Virus record (IMG/VR): IMGVR_UViG_3300030102_005755
Coordinates: 1-59,137 of that record
Reading direction: 5' to 3' (one strand)
From: a virus
DNA: 59,137 nucleotides
Shown piece after piece: positions 13,768 to 20,618 of this stretch. How positions within the stretch are numbered: position 1 is the stretch's first letter; the number at the start of each line of letters is the position of its first letter. The notes beneath the pieces were generated by a model. It was not told the origin of the DNA. It ran no database searches and worked only from the letters and a program-made list of their open reading frames with translations. A program made the position numbers and the translations under genes.

Positions 13768-13939
13768 CCAAATCAGAAACTACGACACCTGCCACAAGTG
13801 TGGTGGAGTCGGCATCTTCCTCAACTCGGACCACGACGTCTCGGAATGGTACTACGACTACGAATGTGAAGATTGCCAAGCAACGTGGGACGTCACCTTT
13901 GAACTCAAACCCCTTGACCGAAACAACCATGACGACTAA
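13760..13939 (+). CDS. small zinc-ribbon protein (59 aa)
   Basis: MDDQIRNYDTCHKCGGVGIF with CHKCGG (first Cys pair) and YECEDCQATWDVTFEL (second pair) forms a CxxC-CxxC zinc ribbon. Such tiny ribbons often bind nucleic acids or proteins. Start chosen inside the end of the previous gene; the longer frame from 13715 has no leader. Confidence 0.65.
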   Translation: MDDQIRNYDTCHKCGGVGIFLNSDHDVSEWYYDYECEDCQATWDVTFELKPLDRNNHDD

Positions 13940-14153
13940 CTTCCCCACCATCGGCTCTGCCGTGCTGTACCTCAACAGCCTCCACTACGGCGAGTTCCTC
14001 GATCGCCTGAACGTGGTCTCACGCCACGACCCTGAATGGATTCGAAACATCGCTGACATCATGATGGCGTTCGATTGGGAGAACGAGGATGAGAAGAAGC
14101 TGATGTTCAAGTGGTCTCTCAAAGAGAAATATGTAACGGCAGTAAACGCATGA
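13929..14153 (+). CDS. hypothetical 74-aa early protein
   Basis: MTTNFPTIGSAVLYLNSLHY start overlaps the zinc-ribbon gene by 11 nt; the longer frame from 13764 is a Thr/Ser-rich shadow of that gene. Helical with IRNIADIMMAFDWENEDEK. Function unknown. Its TGA overlaps the next ATG. Confidence 0.6.
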   Translation: MTTNFPTIGSAVLYLNSLHYGEFLDRLNVVSRHDPEWIRNIADIMMAFDWENEDEKKLMFKWSLKEKYVTAVNA

Positions 14154-14272
14154 GAGAACTAATCCGAACAACTCAAATCGACAAGGACTGCAAGGTGTGC
14201 AAGGGTGAGGGGTACGTCCCCGCCAAGCCACGCTACGAGATTTGTCCTAAATGCAAAAACAACAAGCAATGA
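14150..14272 (+). CDS. DnaJ-type mini zinc finger (40 aa)
   Basis: MRELIRTTQIDKDCKVCKGE then GYVPAKPRYEICPKCKNNKQ. CKVCKGEGY is the classic CxxCxGxG half of a DnaJ zinc finger, followed by CPKC. ATGA overlaps at both ends tie it to its neighbours. Confidence 0.6.
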   Translation: MRELIRTTQIDKDCKVCKGEGYVPAKPRYEICPKCKNNKQ

Positions 14273-14463
14273 ATATGTACGACAAAGCACTCAAAGCCCT
14301 CGAACGTGCGGGCTTCAGCCCCGACATGGTGGGGGCACCAGACGACCCCTGCATCTACGTCAATGTATGGACCGACGACATGGGAGAAGCACACGAGATG
14401 CGTCTGCACGACACCGAGATTGGTTGGTGGGCGAGCAAGTACGAGAAAGAATTGGTTAATTGA
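14269..14463 (+). CDS. hypothetical 64-aa early protein
   Basis: MNMYDKALKALERAGFSPDM then an acidic beta part (CIYVNVWTDDMGEAHEMRLH) and WWASKYEKELVN. The start codon overlaps the previous stop (ATGA). Last gene before the terminator at 14475; its stop lies within the reverse-complement copy of the leader motif. Confidence 0.6.
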   Translation: MNMYDKALKALERAGFSPDMVGAPDDPCIYVNVWTDDMGEAHEMRLHDTEIGWWASKYEKELVN

Positions 14464-14470
14464 AGTTTGA
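14460..14470 (+). repeat. reverse-complement copy of the leader motif
   Basis: TTGAAGTTTGA is the exact 11-nt reverse complement of TCAAACTTCAA. It overlaps the stop of the preceding gene and comes just before the terminator, so it lies at the 3' end of the cassette 4 mRNA. It could base-pair with the leader of any of the five cassettes. Confidence 0.55.
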
Positions 14471-14474
14471 CCAC

Positions 14475-14520
14475 GAGGGGGTGACTACCTGAAACGTCAG
14501 GCCCTCCCCCTCACTTTTTT
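14475..14520 (+). terminator. intrinsic terminator after early cassette 4
   Basis: GAGGGGG (14475-14481) pairs with CCCCCTC (14506-14512), enclosing a second stem CCTGA/TCAGG with loop AACG; six T follow at 14515-14520. Good rho-independent terminator geometry on the plus strand. Confidence 0.75.
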
Positions 14521-14521
14521 C

Positions 14522-14651
14522 AAGGGAGCGCAGTCGGTGCGTACATCCACGGAGATTGGTTCGGTGTCTCAGTACACTTGCAGACGTGCAAGTCGAACGA
14601 CATACGACAATTTCTACGGGTGGCAGTTGTGTTCGAATCCCAACCTCCCTT
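14522..14651 (+). ncRNA. tRNA-like fold, interrupted or with a large insert
   Basis: Acceptor-like AAGGGAG (14522-14528) pairs with CTCCCTT (14645-14651). A D-arm-like GCGC-AGTCGGT-GCGT and a T-loop-like GTTCGAATC occur in the right order. CATCC and GGGTG could be the anticodon stem, but about 68 nt separate them instead of 7, including a strong ACTTGCA/TGCAAGT hairpin. The T stem has one mismatch and positions 8-9 are missing or fused. It may be an intron-bearing or degenerate tRNA, or a tRNA mimic cut by RNase P/Z. Leader copy 5 begins 5 nt after it. Confidence 0.45.
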
Positions 14652-14656
14652 CTATC

Positions 14657-14667
14657 ACAAACTTCAA
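14657..14667 (+). promoter_or_regulatory. common early leader motif, copy 5
   Basis: ACAAACTTCAA (first base differs from the others), 10 nt before ATG 14678. Shares CAAACTTCAATTCAA with copy 2. Starts 5 nt after the tRNA-like acceptor end. Confidence 0.7.
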
Positions 14668-14677
14668 TTCAATACCT

Positions 14678-15346
14678 ATGAAATACTATGCAGTAATCCA
14701 CGGTGTCTGCGGCCTGTACGAAGGCTACTCCGACACCACTTGTGACTGGTTCCCTACCGAGGAAGCCGCACAGAAACACGTCAAGCAATGCCTCGACACC
14801 TACCGAGAGGACGAGATGTGTGTCAACATTGACCACAGCGGAGACATGATGCACACCTTCGTCACCATGGACCGCGACCCTGACAACTATGCCGCTTGCG
14901 TCCCATCAGACATGGACCACGACGACTACGTTGCAGAGCATGGCGACGACGTAAGTGTCGAAGTGTTCCGAATCGTAGAGGTTGACAAGCCCTACCGCAG
15001 TGACACAACCGAGTCAGTGTGGCTGACATGGGACCAACAGGATTGCAGTGTGGCATGGGACTACTACCCCCTGTGTATGTCACTTGTTGCTCGTGTCTCC
15101 TCCGATGTGTTGGACACCACCAACGATGACTACCCAACGCAATCACTGCATAACCTTGCACAACTCGGTGAGTTCATCTCCGCTGTGTACTACCGCAAGG
15201 AAGCCTTCATCGACATCGACGACTACACCATGCACGCTTTCCGCATCCCCAAGAAGTTGGAGATGAGGTGTAACGAGTGCGGATATGTTGACGACGCAGT
15301 GGCTTCGCACTATGAAGAATGCTCTAAACTCAAGACAGATGCGTGA
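14678..15346 (+). CDS. hypothetical acidic early protein with C-terminal zinc finger
   Basis: 222 aa from the ATG after the leader. Very acidic, Tyr- and Asp-rich (CVNIDHSGDMMHTFVTMDRD), beta-rich body, and a C-terminal CNECGYVDDAVASHYEEC, a C2HC-type zinc finger at about residues 198-215. No known family. The longer frame starting at 14537 runs through the tRNA-like element and is rejected. Confidence 0.7.
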   Translation: MKYYAVIHGVCGLYEGYSDTTCDWFPTEEAAQKHVKQCLDTYREDEMCVNIDHSGDMMHTFVTMDRDPDNYAACVPSDMDHDDYVAEHGDDVSVEVFRIVEVDKPYRSDTTESVWLTWDQQDCSVAWDYYPLCMSLVARVSSDVLDTTNDDYPTQSLHNLAQLGEFISAVYYRKEAFIDIDDYTMHAFRIPKKLEMRCNECGYVDDAVASHYEECSKLKTDA

Positions 15347-15416
15347 CCCCAAGACAGAGATTTGGGTTGACCCCGAAACAGGAATTTGGTATCAACAAGA
15401 AATTCAAGACAGATGA
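15339..15416 (+). CDS. hypothetical 25-aa ORF
   Basis: MRDPKTEIWVDPETGIWYQQ then EIQDR. ATG overlaps the end of the preceding gene by 8 nt and its TGA overlaps the next ATG, like genuine neighbours in this operon. The WVDPETGIWYQ pattern suggests a WW-like turn. Weak call because of its size. Confidence 0.35.
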   Translation: MRDPKTEIWVDPETGIWYQQEIQDR

Positions 15417-15634
15417 TAAATAAATCCACACTACAAGATGCCCTCGATTGCTTCGAGCGATATGAAATCCCCGCTGAACTCTACCACAACGATTTGACCT
15501 ATAGAGATACCATCCTCGTCCAAACCATCAACCCAGACGTGTACGTTGAAATCTCCAAGCAAGAAATCATTTGGAGGGCAGACCAACACCTCGAACTATT
15601 AAAGCAAGAGAATGACGAAGAAAAAACTGCTTGA
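15413..15634 (+). CDS. hypothetical 73-aa protein
   Basis: MINKSTLQDALDCFERYEIP start (the frame is open further upstream without a better start). Acidic, helix-strand mix, ending LLKQENDEEKTA. Overlaps the next gene by 23 nt. Confidence 0.6.
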   Translation: MINKSTLQDALDCFERYEIPAELYHNDLTYRDTILVQTINPDVYVEISKQEIIWRADQHLELLKQENDEEKTA

Positions 15635-15815
15635 CCTCCTGTCTGCATACCCTGACAATGCAGAGGTAGTAATCGAGGTGCATGACACCTCACTGAATGA
15701 AGACCTGTACGACTTCTACGTTGATGGGATATCATGGACTCGGTTCAACACCGACAACACATCAGAAGAAATGCACGAACTAAGGCTCAGCGCCATAAAT
15801 CACAATGAATCATGA
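15612..15815 (+). CDS. hypothetical 67-aa protein
   Basis: MTKKKLLDLLSAYPDNAEVV followed by IEVHDTSLNEDLYDFYVDGI. The LLDLLSAYPDNAEVVIE opening is a motif seen in many small phage proteins of unknown function (L-x-x-L-x-x-x-P-D-x-E-V-x-V). Coupled by overlaps to both neighbours. Confidence 0.65.
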   Translation: MTKKKLLDLLSAYPDNAEVVIEVHDTSLNEDLYDFYVDGISWTRFNTDNTSEEMHELRLSAINHNES

Positions 15816-16036
15816 CTATCGAATCACATACAGACCTCGACATCCGAGTGGCAGTCAGCGACTGCTTCAATGCCAACAGCCTTGACACCCACGTCAAGAG
15901 TGCATACCAACTGCTCGTCAAGTATCTACGCCAGACCCACGGGTTCACCCACGATCAGATTGACGAGGTAGTGGACCGCCTCGAAGAGCAGGTGGCAGAA
16001 CACATCATTGAAATTCACGAAGAACAGAACGCATGA
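15812..16036 (+). CDS. hypothetical 74-aa helical protein
   Basis: MTIESHTDLDIRVAVSDCFN start; helical acidic C-terminus DEVVDRLEEQVAEHIIEIHE. ATGA overlaps on both sides. Unknown function. Confidence 0.6.
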   Translation: MTIESHTDLDIRVAVSDCFNANSLDTHVKSAYQLLVKYLRQTHGFTHDQIDEVVDRLEEQVAEHIIEIHEEQNA

Positions 16037-16272
16037 CAGCACAAGACATCAAGAACTACATCGAGGTAGACCTCGGTCAATCCCTGCGACACGACCCCGA
16101 CATGCTACTCGAAGCGACACAAGAAACCGCCGCCACCTTCGACCTTGGTGAGTGGAAGGTGTTGAGGTTCATGTTGGCCAACGAACCTGTTATGCACAGC
16201 CACAGCTATGGGTTCCATACCCGCTACGGCAGAGCTATCCGAGAACACTTCTCATTTATCTACAACGGATGA
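16033..16272 (+). CDS. hypothetical 79-aa protein
   Basis: MTAQDIKNYIEVDLGQSLRH then FDLGEWKVLRFMLANEPVMH. Helical; His-rich HSHSYGFH segment near residue 55. Overlaps the next gene by 4 nt. Unknown. Confidence 0.6.
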   Translation: MTAQDIKNYIEVDLGQSLRHDPDMLLEATQETAATFDLGEWKVLRFMLANEPVMHSHSYGFHTRYGRAIREHFSFIYNG

Positions 16273-16460
16273 AATTCAAGAAATACACAAAGAACCTAGT
16301 GCATGACGGCAAGACGGTGTACAGCTACGGCACACCAGTGGCACGAGTGGAGGGTGACATCCTCCGTCAGCTCGGCTATTGGTCCGTGACCACACAGAAG
16401 CACATCAACTATGCCGCCGACCAACTCGGTCTCAAACTTCACAAACCAGTCAACCCATGA
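16269..16460 (+). CDS. hypothetical basic 63-aa protein (HTH-like)
   Basis: MKFKKYTKNLVHDGKTVYSY then GTPVARVEGDILRQLGYWSV and TTQKHINYAADQLGLKL. This is the pattern of very small phage proteins with the text KYTKNLVxDGxxVxSYxTxVA that sit in early operons; I recall several but no function. Start taken at the ATGA overlap, 16269. Confidence 0.65.
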   Translation: MKFKKYTKNLVHDGKTVYSYGTPVARVEGDILRQLGYWSVTTQKHINYAADQLGLKLHKPVNP

Positions 16461-17260
16461 CATCAGTACAAGAAAACAAGAACGAACTCGAAGCCGCCGT
16501 GCGGTACTGCGAGTCAGCCATCAGCCGTGCCAAGGCAACCATCGAGTCGATGGAGTTCCGTCAGCAGGCGGCAAGCAAGGCATGGCATGAGCAGACAGGA
16601 CGTGAGAAAAAACTAGATGACGAGAACATCCACTTGCAAAAGGTCATAATTGACCTTGAGACATTTGTGGAGGAGTTGCGAGACGACAAGGTCAGGCTGA
16701 ACAGAGAGGTGGAAGGCCTCAAGGTTGAGAACACGAAGCTCAATGACCGCCTGATGATTTCAATGAAAGAGGTTGGGCAACTTCAGAGTGAAGTCGATGA
16801 GTTTGAGACAGCGCACAACAACATGAAGGTCTACGCCGACAAGCTACTCGACGACAACATCGAGCGCGAGGACAAGTGGGACGAAGCGCAGTCAGAGATT
16901 GCCACGCTCAAGGATGAGATTGCAGAGTTGTCCAAGGCATACAAGGACTCCACCCGCGAGGAGATTACCATGAAGAAAGCATGGCGTGAGCAACGGGAAC
17001 TCGTAGCCCTGCGTGACGACCAGATTGCTATGCTTGAGCGACGCCTCGCCAAGCACACAGGTGAGAAGACCTACCCCTTCAAAGAGGGAGACCTTTACTA
17101 CGTCCTCAATCAGCTCGACGGCACATGGATTGAGTCGGTCTGGGATGACGAGTCAGAGCGCCTGCACGACAGCACCGACTTCCCCGATCACCCACACAAG
17201 GTGTACTTCACGGTCGATCAGAAGAACGTGCTCGAAAAATTCAAACCCGAAGATGACTGA
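16457..17260 (+). CDS. long coiled-coil early protein
   Basis: 267 aa. Residues 1-200 are nearly continuous heptad helix (KLDDENIHLQKVIIDLETFV, EVGQLQSEVDEFETAHNNMK, SEIATLKDEIAELSKAYKDS), ending in ALRDDQIAMLERRLAK; residues 205-267 form a small globular end (TYPFKEGDLYYVLNQLDGTW). Likely a scaffold or structural host-takeover protein. No family recognised. Confidence 0.65.
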   Translation: MTSVQENKNELEAAVRYCESAISRAKATIESMEFRQQAASKAWHEQTGREKKLDDENIHLQKVIIDLETFVEELRDDKVRLNREVEGLKVENTKLNDRLMISMKEVGQLQSEVDEFETAHNNMKVYADKLLDDNIEREDKWDEAQSEIATLKDEIAELSKAYKDSTREEITMKKAWREQRELVALRDDQIAMLERRLAKHTGEKTYPFKEGDLYYVLNQLDGTWIESVWDDESERLHDSTDFPDHPHKVYFTVDQKNVLEKFKPEDD

Positions 17261-17441
17261 CGAATACTTGGACCGCAAGTGGGCAGAGATAGAAGCTCGC
17301 ATGAAACGATTCGAAGAGACCGCTTCCTCTCACGACAAGATGATGCTTGACTGCATGGTCCGTGACTGGGAAGCCAAGATGAAACTAAAACTACAGCAAC
17401 ATGAAACGATACAGAGTTCGCTTCCACCTCGCTCGTGGTGA
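17253..17441 (+). CDS. hypothetical 62-aa helical protein
   Basis: MTDEYLDRKWAEIEARMKRF with a second helix CMVRDWEAKMKLKLQQHETI. Overlaps the previous gene by 8 nt and the next gene by 41 nt in another frame, so the C-terminal part is less certain. Confidence 0.5.
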   Translation: MTDEYLDRKWAEIEARMKRFEETASSHDKMMLDCMVRDWEAKMKLKLQQHETIQSSLPPRSW

Positions 17442-17781
17442 CAACTACATGAAGTGGCAAGTGTTTGATAAACAGAACAATACGAAGGATTACTTCGACC
17501 CTGAGTCTAAGTCACTGTTCATGAAGAACTGTGAACTAGGCAATCACCCCACCACCGCAAAAAAAATATACAACGGGGACAACAAGACGGTGTGTGCATG
17601 GATATCTTGCGACGACTATCAGGTCTGGGAGAACGAGAGATTCACACTAAATGCAAGCGCTATGACCCACTACAAGTACAATCCCAAAAAGAATCCACAT
17701 TGGTTTACCGAAACTCACGACAACAGAGACGGCCTGAAGCTCGACACTATGATCACAAAAAACAGAGCAGTATATGGATAA
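17401..17781 (+). CDS. hypothetical 126-aa basic protein
   Basis: MKRYRVRFHLARGDNYMKWQ: beta-rich, basic and aromatic (KYNPKKNPHWFTETHDNRDG). Repeats of WQVFDKQNN and VWENERFTL suggest a beta-sandwich. Similar small proteins occur next to replication genes in marine phages; no function known. Confidence 0.6.
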   Translation: MKRYRVRFHLARGDNYMKWQVFDKQNNTKDYFDPESKSLFMKNCELGNHPTTAKKIYNGDNKTVCAWISCDDYQVWENERFTLNASAMTHYKYNPKKNPHWFTETHDNRDGLKLDTMITKNRAVYG

Positions 17782-17938
17782 GTATATGCGATTCCTCAGC
17801 ATCATCAGCAAGGCTGAAAACAAAAGCAAGCGTCATCGACGCCGACTTATGGAGCGAGAACTAAAGAAATTGTATGGAGAACCAGAGCAAACTACAGAAG
17901 CAGAAGGAGATAATGCGCAACCTGGAGGCGTGGCTTGA
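17774..17938 (+). CDS. hypothetical 54-aa basic ORF
   Basis: MDKYMRFLSIISKAENKSKR then HRRRLMERELKKLYG and a polar end. Lys/Arg-rich helix, possibly nucleic-acid binding. Overlaps the previous gene by 8 nt and the next gene by 65 nt, so its tail may not be real. Confidence 0.4.
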   Translation: MDKYMRFLSIISKAENKSKRHRRRLMERELKKLYGEPEQTTEAEGDNAQPGGVA

Positions 17939-18278
17939 GGATGGAAGCAATCCACACCAGACAGCACTCGGCTTCATCAAGGCAGACATCAAAGAACGAG
18001 GCTTCGAGGGGTGGCTAAACATGGACGCAGAGATGGTGACCTTTTCTTTTTACGACACCACAGAAGAGATGTCGAATGAGATGATGAACGACCTGGCTAC
18101 CATGCTAAAGCAAGAGGACATGCTAGATGACCTGGGCGTTGAGCAGACCATGCGTATTGATCAGCATGAGCTGCTAGTCGGATTCAGGAAGGGCATGTTA
18201 GACATATTCAAATCACTAGTAATTTATTTCGATGCAAAACAACAAGCAGAACACCAGTACGAAGATTGTAGGGGTTGA
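17874..18278 (+). CDS. hypothetical 134-aa acidic helical protein
   Basis: MENQSKLQKQKEIMRNLEAW then acidic segments (FYDTTEEMSNEMMNDLATML) and FRKGMLDIFKSLVIYFDAKQ. No motif recognised. Overlaps the DnaA-like gene by 47 nt. Confidence 0.55.
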   Translation: MENQSKLQKQKEIMRNLEAWLEDGSNPHQTALGFIKADIKERGFEGWLNMDAEMVTFSFYDTTEEMSNEMMNDLATMLKQEDMLDDLGVEQTMRIDQHELLVGFRKGMLDIFKSLVIYFDAKQQAEHQYEDCRG

Positions 18279-18738
18279 AATCCCACAGATTCTAGACAAC
18301 ATCCGAGTTGCCTATGAGTACGAGATGGGTGAGTACATCACCCCAGAGAGCAGGAAGCGCCACAAGGTAGAACTTCGTGCCGCCCTAGTCAATGCCGCCA
18401 GACCCTATGCTACATGCAGACAGCTGGCTACCATGGTAAGTAAGAGCGACCACTCAAGCAGCATCCACAGCGCCAAGCTTCATGAGGTCTACTACAACAG
18501 CTCCCCTCAGTACCGATTCAATTACGGGAAAGCCTTGGAGGTTGTAGAAAAGTTTGCTCGTCGTCATCAGCTGTTACCCAGAAGCAATGGGCAATACGGA
18601 GGTGCCGTAACGATAGAGTCAGAGATCGACACGATCAATCTCACGATACTTTCGTTGCAGAAAAGACGAGATGCTTTGTTTGAAAAGTTGCCAGAAAGGC
18701 GCCGAAAGGCTATCTTAGCAAACGAGTTGCCGCACTAA
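18232..18738 (+). CDS. DnaA domain IV-like DNA-binding protein
   Basis: 168 aa. The middle has RAALVNAARPYATCRQLATM, SKSDHSSSIHSAKLHEVYY and SPQYRFNYGKALEVVEKFAR. DHSSSIHSAK aligns with the DnaA box-binding signature DHSTVIHA of domain IV, and the preceding helix-turn-helix fits. No AAA+ domain, so it is not a full DnaA. It may be the phage origin-binding protein or a competitor of host DnaA. C-terminal coiled helix TILSLQKRRDALFEKL. The fold assignment rests on the signature only. Confidence 0.55.
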   Translation: MQNNKQNTSTKIVGVEIPQILDNIRVAYEYEMGEYITPESRKRHKVELRAALVNAARPYATCRQLATMVSKSDHSSSIHSAKLHEVYYNSSPQYRFNYGKALEVVEKFARRHQLLPRSNGQYGGAVTIESEIDTINLTILSLQKRRDALFEKLPERRRKAILANELPH

Positions 18739-18745
18739 ACGCACA

Positions 18746-18934
18746 ATGAACCCACTAAGGAAGCTCACACATGAACTCAGAGTCATCTGGAACGAAGACA
18801 TCCTGTACAGGATTGAGAACTGGTACTTCTGGAAGTTCACATACCCCAAACATTACAAAGGCAAGAAGTGTCTCAGGTGCGGTCGCTCATTCAGTGGGTG
18901 CGATTGCATCGACGGACAAGCAATGCACAGTTAA
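18746..18934 (+). CDS. hypothetical 62-aa protein with Cys cluster
   Basis: MNPLRKLTHELRVIWNEDIL then RIENWYFWKFTYPKHYKGKK and CLRCGRSFSGCDC, a likely small zinc-binding end. Aromatic basic middle could touch membrane or nucleic acid. Unknown. Confidence 0.55.
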   Translation: MNPLRKLTHELRVIWNEDILYRIENWYFWKFTYPKHYKGKKCLRCGRSFSGCDCIDGQAMHS

Positions 18935-18952
18935 TTCAAATCAATTTAATTC

Positions 18953-19507
18953 ATGTCTAATTACAAGTTCAAGACCACGAACATCCGTGGCAAGCAGTAC
19001 GTTGAAGTCAACGAACGCATCAAGTTTCTCCGACAGGAGGATCATTACAAGGACTGGACTATTGCAACTGAGTTCCCCGTTCTTGACGGTGAAGTTGCAG
19101 TGTGCAAGGCCACAGTTGCAGACACCGATGGTCGAGTCATCGCCACTGGTCATGCACACGAGGAACGTTCAGGTAGCAACATCAACAAGACAAGCTTCGT
19201 GGAGAACTGCGAAACGTCAGCCGTTGGTCGCGCCCTTGCAATGCTTGGAATCGGAATCGACACTTCTATTGCGTCGTCTAATGAAGTCCAAGAAGCAATC
19301 GCAAAGCAACAGGCAATGGTGGACGACCCCAAAGTCCAGAAGCTCAGCAAAGCTCTTGATGCTCCAGTGGAGAACATCATGGACAAAGCGGTCGGGTACA
19401 TCAAGTCCCAGACTGACAAGCGCAAAGCCTTTGACTCCATCACCAAGAAGTACGGTGAACAGCTGACAGAGAAGCAACTAGCAGGACTCAAGAAGTTCGT
19501 GCGATGA
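18953..19507 (+). CDS. single-strand annealing protein (Sak3/Rad52-like)
   Basis: 184 aa. The segment from TDGRVIATGHAHEERSGSN to NKTSFVENCETSAVGRALAM and LGIGIDTSIASS is the conserved core of phage ssDNA-annealing proteins of the Rad52/Sak3 type (G-x-A-x-E then N-x-T-S-x-x-E-x-C-E-T-S-A-x-G-R-A-L). It would pair complementary single strands for recombination-dependent replication. Its neighbours are a PD-(D/E)XK exonuclease two genes on and an SSB-tailed protein, a usual set. C-terminal helix-rich part DKAVGYIKSQTDKRKAFDSI is typical of the family's variable end. An AAATCAATTTAATT leader precedes the ATG. Confidence 0.75.
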   Translation: MSNYKFKTTNIRGKQYVEVNERIKFLRQEDHYKDWTIATEFPVLDGEVAVCKATVADTDGRVIATGHAHEERSGSNINKTSFVENCETSAVGRALAMLGIGIDTSIASSNEVQEAIAKQQAMVDDPKVQKLSKALDAPVENIMDKAVGYIKSQTDKRKAFDSITKKYGEQLTEKQLAGLKKFVR

Positions 19508-19788
19508 AGCTAAGCGTCAACACCACTGGTGTTTTGATGCCGCTCGAAGGCAGAGGCAAAGAGAACAAGTTGATTCCTTGGTCTATGATCAAGAAGGAAT
19601 CTGTTGTCCCTGCTGTCAAGCGCTGCACAAACGACAAGCACGGCCTAGAAATTTACATGGTCCGCAAGATTGTCAATGGTGAGGAGCACAACTCGATTCA
19701 CCTCTCGGAGAGAGAGGCGTTGAAGGCTGTAGACCTTCACCTTATCAACAACGGGAAAGAACCCAAGTATATACTGAAGCGCAAATGA
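19504..19788 (+). CDS. hypothetical 94-aa protein of recombination operon
   Basis: MKLSVNTTGVLMPLEGRGKE; basic, mixed alpha/beta, with a short YMVRKIVNGEEHNSIHLSER section that could be a beta hairpin plus helix. ATGA overlaps with the annealing protein before and the exonuclease after, so it probably works with them. No family recognised. Confidence 0.6.
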   Translation: MKLSVNTTGVLMPLEGRGKENKLIPWSMIKKESVVPAVKRCTNDKHGLEIYMVRKIVNGEEHNSIHLSEREALKAVDLHLINNGKEPKYILKRK

Positions 19789-20555
19789 GCATGAGACAAC
19801 AGCTGCAAGAGAGCGTGGGCAAACCCCACCTCTCCTACTCCTCCCTTAAGTATGCACTCGGAGACATGCGTCTCTGGGAGATGTACATGAGGGGACAGCT
19901 CAAGAAGGAATCGGAAGCCTTGCGCTTCGGATCTCTGTATGACTTGCTCTTATTCGAACCAGAAAAATTTCAAGATGTCTACTACACTCTCGATGATACT
20001 AGCATCGTCGCTTCTATTGGCGGCGCTAATCCTAGGTCTACAAAACGATACAAGGAATGGAAAGCAGAAGCAGCGCAAGTTGCGGAGAACGCGGACAAAA
20101 TCCTGGCAAGCGAAGAGGATGTCAAGAAAGCGCATCAGATGATCCAACGCTTGGATGACTGCGGCCTGTACGACAAACGTTTTAAGGGCGGCAAGTTCCA
20201 AGTAGAGTTCAACGTTGACCTTGATGGTGTACCCCTCAAGGGATTCCTCGACTGCCTTCAGGATGGATTCATTGTGGACTCCAAGTCATCACGCTCGATC
20301 GACAAGTTCAGATACGACGTGAACAGCTGGAGCTACGACATCCAGGCGTACATCTACACCAAGGTCTTCAACATCAAAGACTTCTACTGGGTGGTACAAG
20401 AGAAGGCTTACCCCTTCTATCCAGCCGACGTGAAGTGTACAGATGAGACGTTGTTCCGAGGAGAGATGAAGTTCCACCAAGCCATTGAAAACATCCAAGC
20501 CTATCTCAATGGAGACAAGCAAACAGACCAACACTACGCTGAATTTGTGGTGTAA
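19785..20555 (+). CDS. PD-(D/E)XK exonuclease (RecE/Cas4-like)
   Basis: 256 aa nuclease. HLSYSSLKYALGDMRLWEMY and EALRFGSLYDLLLFEPEKF (the conserved LxxGxxxHxxxL-like region with D in place of H) lead to the catalytic strands GVPLKGFLDCLQDGFIVDSK, with D, DxK, and QAYIYTKVF. The pattern is that of phage RecE/PDDEXK_1-type exonucleases that resect DNA for the annealing protein encoded nearby. Role in double-strand break repair and concatemer-based replication is inferred. Confidence 0.75.
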   Translation: MSMRQQLQESVGKPHLSYSSLKYALGDMRLWEMYMRGQLKKESEALRFGSLYDLLLFEPEKFQDVYYTLDDTSIVASIGGANPRSTKRYKEWKAEAAQVAENADKILASEEDVKKAHQMIQRLDDCGLYDKRFKGGKFQVEFNVDLDGVPLKGFLDCLQDGFIVDSKSSRSIDKFRYDVNSWSYDIQAYIYTKVFNIKDFYWVVQEKAYPFYPADVKCTDETLFRGEMKFHQAIENIQAYLNGDKQTDQHYAEFVV

Positions 20556-20618
20556 GATTTTAATTTATGCGACAGCATTTTACATTTTTGATAACCTTTT
20601 TTACAATTTTATTTTATC
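20556..20618 (+). promoter_or_regulatory. AT-rich intergenic leader before SSB-tailed gene
   Basis: 63 bp with runs of T/A (ATTTTACATTTTTGATAACC, TTTTTTACAATTTTATTTTA) in a block of otherwise balanced composition. A TTG followed by a TA-rich box could be a host promoter, but the TAnnTTTG consensus is not exact. Likely a second start of early transcription. Confidence 0.4.

Noticed and set aside
14588-14612. TGCAAGTCGAACG, identical to a 16S rRNA 5' segment
   Set aside because: Only 13 nt match, inside the tRNA-like element's hairpin; flanking sequence is unrelated to rRNA. Treated as chance.
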